Shown in pieces: positions 59,962 to 64,000 of a stretch of 64,000 bases of DNA. The position numbers were made by a program, and so were the translations under genes. The stretch lies in NCBI RefSeq assembly GCF_018413605.1, contig NZ_JAHCDN010000003.1:248001-312000 (forward strand), given 5' to 3'. Origin of the DNA: Variovorax sp. PCZ-1 (GTDB lineage: Bacteria; Pseudomonadota; Gammaproteobacteria; Burkholderiales; Burkholderiaceae_C). The notes beneath the pieces are model-generated. The model made no database searches, was not told where the DNA came from, and saw only the letters and a list, made by a program, of their open reading frames with translations. The number at the start of each line of letters is the position of its first letter. Within the stretch, counting starts at the first letter, position 1.

Positions 59962-61595
59962 AGCGGCGCGAGCTACTCGGTGCGGCAGCATTGACAACGC
60001 TTGCTGCTTGTCGCGCAGAGCCAGATCAACTCACAAAAATCACTGGCGGCTTTGTAGGCAGCTCGCCCGAAGTTGGCCATATCTTGCGTGAAGCCAAGCT
60101 GCCTGTTTACGACGGTAGCCCCGTGCGCAAAATTCATACCCTGATTGCGGGTGGCGGCGTAGCGGGCTTATCTGCCGCGCGTGCGCTGCGTATGCAAAGC
60201 GCGGAAGATTTTGTGTTGCTCGATTTGGAGAGCGAGGTGGGTGGCAACGCACGTGGCGGCTCCATCGCTGGCATGGCGCATCCGCTGGGGGCGCATTACC
60301 TGCCCGTGCCCGGAGACGATGCGCCCGAGGTACAAGATTTCTTAGAAGAGCTGGGGCTTAGAAAACGTATCTCAGGCCGCTGGGTTTACGATGAAAAGGC
60401 GCTTTGCCACAGCCCGCAAGAGCGTTTGTTTTTCAACGGTGCTTGGCAAGAGGGTTTGCTGCCCACGCAAGGCATCAGCAGCGAGACGCAGCAGCAGTAT
60501 CAACGCTTTGCCAAGCTCGTCGCACAATGGCAGGTCACAGGTGCATTCAGCATGCCTTTGAAAGAGAATTTTAGGCAAAAACTGCAAATCGCCGGCATAG
60601 ATATTGCGCAAGCAGCTACTGTTTTTATAGCGTATTTAGATACTCAAGGCCTCACCGATCCGCATCTGCGCTGGTATCTGGATTACTGCTGCCGCGATGA
60701 TTACGGCGCGGGGATTGACACGGTGAGCACCTTTGCTGGCATGCACTACTTCGCAGCGCGTCATGGCTTTTCAGCGCCCGGCACGCAGGATGGCGAGAAA
60801 GAAGGCGTGCTCACTTGGCCGCAAGGCAATGGCTTTCTCACGCAAGCGCTCGCTGCACCTTTGAGAGATCGTTTGCAAAGCCAGCAGATCGTTTTGCGCA
60901 TTGAAGAAGGTAAAAGCGAAGTGCTGATCGATGCACTGCATTTGCCTACAAAGCGTGTACGGCGCTACGCCGCACAGCGCTGCATCGTGGCCCTGCCATT
61001 GCATGTGGCTTCGCGTGTGGTGAACAATGCGCCAGATTTTTTGAAAGCTGCAGCGGTCAATCTGACGCATTCCAGTTGGTGGGTCGCCAATATCCACATT
61101 GATGCCCCGCTACACGACAACGGCCAAGGCGCTTTCCCCTCATGGGACAACGTGATCTACGGCAGCAAGGGCTTAGGCTATGTGGATGCGATGCACCAAA
61201 GTACGCGCACCGCGCCAGGCGCGACCGTGCTCACTTACTACCATGCAGAAGGTGCGGGCAGTGCGCTACGCCAAGCTTTGCTAAAAGCCAGATGGCCTCA
61301 ACTCAGAGATCGCGCCTTAGCAGAAATCGCGCAAGCACATCCAGACATCACACGCCGCGCCCAGCAGATCGATATCACCCGCTACGGCCACGCCATGGCT
61401 GTACTTACACCGCAATTTATAAGCCAAATCAGCCAATCGCCGGCATACAAACTGCGCAGAGTGCTATCAATATCAAAGCAATATCCAACTCGCCCCACGC
61501 CTTCCACGCCGCGCTTGCGTTTCGCCCACAGCGATTGGAGTGGCTACAGTGTGTTTGAAGAGGCCTTCGCGCGGGGCTTGCACAGCGTGTTGTAA
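59958..61595 (+). CDS. FAD-dependent amine-oxidase-like lipoprotein
   Basis: 545 residues. The N-terminus MKRRELLGAAALTTLAAC has a twin-Arg-like start and a lipobox, so it is exported and lipid-anchored. LIAGGGVAGLSAARAL and DLESEVGGNARGG form the FAD-binding motif, and the fold follows flavin amine oxidases. Two R elements (copies 19 and 20) are embedded, encoding AGIDIAQAATVFIA and SPAYKLRRVL. Directly coupled to speE, it may oxidise the polyamine product; this is inference. Confidence 0.82.
   Translation: MKRRELLGAAALTTLAACRAEPDQLTKITGGFVGSSPEVGHILREAKLPVYDGSPVRKIHTLIAGGGVAGLSAARALRMQSAEDFVLLDLESEVGGNARGGSIAGMAHPLGAHYLPVPGDDAPEVQDFLEELGLRKRISGRWVYDEKALCHSPQERLFFNGAWQEGLLPTQGISSETQQQYQRFAKLVAQWQVTGAFSMPLKENFRQKLQIAGIDIAQAATVFIAYLDTQGLTDPHLRWYLDYCCRDDYGAGIDTVSTFAGMHYFAARHGFSAPGTQDGEKEGVLTWPQGNGFLTQALAAPLRDRLQSQQIVLRIEEGKSEVLIDALHLPTKRVRRYAAQRCIVALPLHVASRVVNNAPDFLKAAAVNLTHSSWWVANIHIDAPLHDNGQGAFPSWDNVIYGSKGLGYVDAMHQSTRTAPGATVLTYYHAEGAGSALRQALLKARWPQLRDRALAEIAQAHPDITRRAQQIDITRYGHAMAVLTPQFISQISQSPAYKLRRVLSISKQYPTRPTPSTPRLRFAHSDWSGYSVFEEAFARGLHSVL
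60567..60635 (-). repeat. R element copy 19, inside the FAD lipoprotein gene
   Basis: GCCGGC, ATAGATA, TTGCGC, AAGCA, GCTACTGTTTTTATAGC: exact spacing, encoding IAGIDIAQAATVFIA with no frame break. Confidence 0.9.
61418..61475 (-). repeat. R element copy 20, inside the FAD lipoprotein gene
   Basis: GCCGGC, ATACAAA, CTGCGC, AGAGT, GCTATCAATATCAAAGC: exact spacing, read in a different frame (SPAYKLRRVLSIS). Confidence 0.9.
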
Positions 61596-61625
61596 AACTT
61601 TGCGCGGCTTGCATGCTGCGTTAAT

Positions 61626-62687
61626 ATGATCGCTATGAACACTTCACAACTCCCTCCTCTGCGAATTGGCATCTTGAGCACGGCACGTATCGCCGATGAG
61701 TTTTGCGAAGGCAATTTAGGTAATCCGCGCATTAGGATTGCGGCAGTGGGCAGTCTTAGCGCGGACACTGCACGCGCTTTTGCCAAGAAACACGGCATCA
61801 CGCGTTCGTATGCGAGTTACGAAGCTCTGCTGGCCGATTCGCAGATTGATGCTGTGTATATCCCGCTGCCCAACCATCTGCATGCGCCTTGGGCGATCGC
61901 GGCCGCGAAGGCTGGCAAGCATGTGCTCTGCGAAAAGCCTCTGGCGATGACGCGCGCCGAGGCGCAGGCCATGTTTGATGCCGCACAAGAGGCGGATGTG
62001 ATGCTGCTGGAAGGCTATCCCTATTGGTTTCAGCCTCATTTAAGGCAGGTTCTCGATTGGGTGCAGGGCGGTAGCGTGGGCTCGGTGCGCAGCTTGAGCG
62101 CTCATTTTTCCTTTCCGATGGTCAATCGAGCTAACGATATTCGCGCTCGCGCTGAGACGGGCGGTGGTGCAACCGGAGATGTCGGCTGCTACGTGGTGAG
62201 CCTGGCGCAATTGGTCATGGGAAGAATGCCGCGCACCGTGCATGCTGTGCCTGTTTGGAGCCACTCAGACGTGGCCAAGCGCGTTGATATGAGTATGGCC
62301 ATCACGATGGATTATGAAGATGGCGCTGTAGTACACCTGCTCTGCGGAATGAATCAATCCTATCGCCGTGCCGCTCGCATCTGTGGCGATCAGGGCGTGA
62401 TTGAGACAAGTTTTCCAAATCACACGGCGGGGCATCGCAGCGTGCAAAACCATACCAACGATATCCACCCCACTTTATGGCGTGGGCCGATGCTCACCGA
62501 AGCCGCCCAAGCTACGCCACAAATCACTGCCAATGGCTTTTATCTCGAAGCGCAGAAATTCGCAGATATCGTGCAAACGCAGGACAAATCAGCTATCGCT
62601 CAAGCAAAAGAAGTGAGCTTGGCTGTGGCTACGGTACTGGATGCTGTGCGGCAAAGCGCCAACAGCGGGCAACGCGTAGAACTCTAG
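61626..62687 (+). CDS. Gfo/Idh/MocA family oxidoreductase
   Basis: 353 residues. LRIGILSTARIADEF (NAD-binding strand and loop), YIPLPNHLHAPWAIAAAKAGKHVLCEKPLAM (the EKP motif) and TGGGATGDVGCYVVSLAQLV are typical. The substrate, probably a sugar or cyclitol, is unknown. A second ATG at 61635 is possible. It is the last gene on the plus strand, 30 bp after the FAD lipoprotein gene. Confidence 0.9.
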   Translation: MIAMNTSQLPPLRIGILSTARIADEFCEGNLGNPRIRIAAVGSLSADTARAFAKKHGITRSYASYEALLADSQIDAVYIPLPNHLHAPWAIAAAKAGKHVLCEKPLAMTRAEAQAMFDAAQEADVMLLEGYPYWFQPHLRQVLDWVQGGSVGSVRSLSAHFSFPMVNRANDIRARAETGGGATGDVGCYVVSLAQLVMGRMPRTVHAVPVWSHSDVAKRVDMSMAITMDYEDGAVVHLLCGMNQSYRRAARICGDQGVIETSFPNHTAGHRSVQNHTNDIHPTLWRGPMLTEAAQATPQITANGFYLEAQKFADIVQTQDKSAIAQAKEVSLAVATVLDAVRQSANSGQRVEL

Positions 62688-62710
62688 CCTCTACGCGCTA
62701 AACCGCTGGG

Positions 62711-63082
62711 CTAAACTCCGCGCTCTAGGGCATTCACAGCCGCCTTACCCGGCAAAAAGATCTGCATCAAGGCCGCCATCAGCGCGCGCGCCTTGGTGGA
62801 ATGATCACCACCGAAATTGCAGACATAGACATCCAACGTCACCGCATTTTTTTCCGGCCACGTGTGAACGCACAAATGGCTCTCTGCCAGCAGCACCGTC
62901 GCCGTCACGCCACCTGCGCTGCCATCTGCCGCAGGAAAAGTGTGAAACAGCTGGGCGACTGCTTGCAAACCAGAGTCTTTGACAGCCTGCACGCAAGCCG
63001 CCCCCAAACGATTTGCGTCAACCAACCAGGCGGCATCGCATTTGCAATCGGATAAATCCGCCGTGAGGTGCAGGCCTTGCAT
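62711..63082 (-). CDS. speH: S-adenosylmethionine decarboxylase proenzyme
   Basis: 123 residues from ATG 63082, matching the short bacterial class start MQGLHLTADL; an upstream in-frame start would overlap dhaK. LLAESHLCVHTWPEKNAVTLDVYVC contains the Ser (of ESH) that self-cleaves to the pyruvoyl group, plus His and Cys catalytic residues. It makes decarboxylated SAM, the donor for the aminopropyltransferase encoded nearby. It follows dhaK by 7 bp. Confidence 0.93.
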   Translation of the reverse strand: MQGLHLTADLSDCKCDAAWLVDANRLGAACVQAVKDSGLQAVAQLFHTFPAADGSAGGVTATVLLAESHLCVHTWPEKNAVTLDVYVCNFGGDHSTKARALMAALMQIFLPGKAAVNALERGV

Positions 63083-63089
63083 GGTTTCT

Positions 63090-64000
63090 TTACCAGTGCA
63101 AAGCGCTGGTGTGCACTGGTGCATCCCAAAGTGTCTTGGTTTCGTCGTCAAGCAAGCTGAGCGTGATTGAGGCGCCCGTCATTTCGAGTGCGGTGGTGTA
63201 GTTACCCACCAAGCTGCGTACCGGTTTGAAGCCAAGCGCCAATAACTGCTCGTTGGCTTTGTGATGCAAAGCATACAGCTCCATCAAGGGTGTTGCACCT
63301 AAGCCATTGATATGCAGTAGCAGTTCTTGGCCCGCTTTGGGCTGCAGATCCTTCAGGATAGCTGTGAGCAATTCATCAACGATGGCATCTGCTGGTTTGA
63401 ATTTTTCTCTGCGCCGGCCTGGCTCACCATGAATACCCACGCCGATCTCCATCTCATCGCCGCCAATATCAAAAGTGGGCACACCTGCTTCGGGCACGAT
63501 GCAGCTGCTGAAAGCTACCCCCATGGAGGCCGTGTTTCTGTTGACACGATCACCGAGCGTCTTGCATTCCTCCAATGTTGCGCCTTGCTCGGCGGCAGCG
63601 CCCAAGATTTTTTCCACCACGAGCGTTCCAGCCACGCCTCGCCTGCCTGTGGTGTGTGTGGAGTTTTCCACCGCCACATCATCGTTGACCAAAACCACCT
63701 TGTTGTCGATATCGAGCATTTCTGTGGCCATCTGGAAATTGAGCGTATCGCCTGTGTAATTCTTGACGATGAAAAGAATGCCCGCACCGGTGTTCACCCG
63801 ACGCGCTGCTGCAATCATTTGATCGGGCGTGGGTGATGTGAATATTTGCCCAGGGCAGGCAGCATCCAGCATGCCCTTGCCCACCATGCCAATATGCAAA
63901 GGCTCATGCCCAGAGCCGCCGCCAGAGATCAATGCAACACCTTGGGTTTTGGCTTGTTTCCGATACACAGCTTTGGGCGCTAAGCTCACTGAGACGATAT
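63090..64000 (-). CDS. dhaK: Dihydroxyacetone kinase subunit DhaK, 5' end outside window
   Basis: The frame is open at the window's right edge, so the N-terminus is missing. VALISGGGSGHEPLHIGMVGKGMLDAACPG, YTGDTLNFQMATEM, NDDVAV and IGVGIHGEPGRRR (the His that binds dihydroxyacetone covalently) identify DhaK. It phosphorylates dihydroxyacetone with DhaL and a phosphodonor. It is cotranscribed into speH, an unusual pairing. Confidence 0.93.
   Translation of the reverse strand, partial: IVSVSLAPKAVYRKQAKTQGVALISGGGSGHEPLHIGMVGKGMLDAACPGQIFTSPTPDQMIAAARRVNTGAGILFIVKNYTGDTLNFQMATEMLDIDNKVVLVNDDVAVENSTHTTGRRGVAGTLVVEKILGAAAEQGATLEECKTLGDRVNRNTASMGVAFSSCIVPEAGVPTFDIGGDEMEIGVGIHGEPGRRREKFKPADAIVDELLTAILKDLQPKAGQELLLHINGLGATPLMELYALHHKANEQLLALGFKPVRSLVGNYTTALEMTGASITLSLLDDETKTLWDAPVHTSALHW

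Noticed and set aside
1-64000. tRNA, rRNA, CRISPR array, prophage or plasmid genes
   Set aside because: None was recognised on either strand; the repeats present are dispersed and unevenly spaced, unlike a CRISPR array.

Overview
The window reads as chromosomal DNA of a betaproteobacterium of the order Burkholderiales, most likely family Comamonadaceae. The basis is gene content and order: hisI-hisE-DUF4870-hinT-tatABC, yajC-secD-secF, metX-metW, a betaproteobacterial-type gshA, a fused indolepyruvate oxidoreductase, a DUF1631 protein and an hpaR-hpaG-hpaE-hpaD-hpaF-hpaH pathway. GC content is moderately high. No rRNA, tRNA, CRISPR array, prophage or complete insertion sequence was seen.

Layout. 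1-2.9 kb: end of a class II cyclic-nucleotide phosphodiesterase overlapping a GAF-GspE/PulE ATPase. 3-7 kb: M48 metalloprotease lipoprotein and a lemA-ygcG-TPM membrane cluster on the minus strand. 7-15.4 kb: homoprotocatechuate (3,4-dihydroxyphenylacetate) meta-cleavage operon led by its MarR repressor, followed by a class II aldolase-like protein and a ketopantoate-reductase-like enzyme, closed by a bidirectional terminator. 15.4-19 kb: barstar/secreted guanyl-RNase pair and maeB. 19.4-25 kb, minus strand: lysE, parA, hisF, hisI, hisE, DUF4870, hinT, tatABC. 25-28.7 kb: yajC-secD-secF. 28.8-37.4 kb: DUF1631 protein, mltA, a MliC-like lipoprotein, a giant indolepyruvate oxidoreductase. 37.4-45.1 kb: repeat-rich accessory zone with a 30-residue-repeat secreted protein, NIPSNAP, pgk, gshA, a zinc metallopeptidase, an EF-hand protein and a plasmanylethanolamine-desaturase homologue with a probable frameshift. 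45-52 kb: chrA-rhodanese, metX-metW behind a SAM-II-type riboswitch and terminator, acyl-CoA synthetase, Spy-like, EVE and MOSC proteins. 52-55.4 kb: a HEPN-like orphan, pepP, murU-like. 55.4-64 kb: SPFH/SHOCT-DUF4178-DUF350-aminopropyltransferase-FAD lipoprotein cassette, a Gfo/Idh oxidoreductase, and dhaK-speH.

The strongest unexplained signal is a dispersed element, called the R element here: 22 clear copies plus one degenerate copy in 64 kb. Its architecture is fixed: a 17-bp GCTAn9TAGC-like dyad, 5 bp, GCGCAG, 7 bp, GCCGGC, usually followed by an AAAACGCTTAAAAA-like tail. Fourteen copies are intergenic and often touch start or stop codons. Eight lie inside reading frames with the spacing intact and the frame open. 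Five unrelated proteins consequently share an [IVL]A[GA]xxxxxxxA-type peptide. Three further families of palindromic or structured repeats occur (P, S and G elements), plus one MITE-like element and REP sequences. P and S copies show compensatory-looking changes in their stems.

Metabolically the window links aromatic amine and amino-acid catabolism (hpa genes, indolepyruvate oxidoreductase), polyamine chemistry (speE, speH, FAD amine-oxidase-like protein), methionine synthesis under SAM control, and envelope functions (Sec, Tat, MltA, MurU, LemA/TPM).
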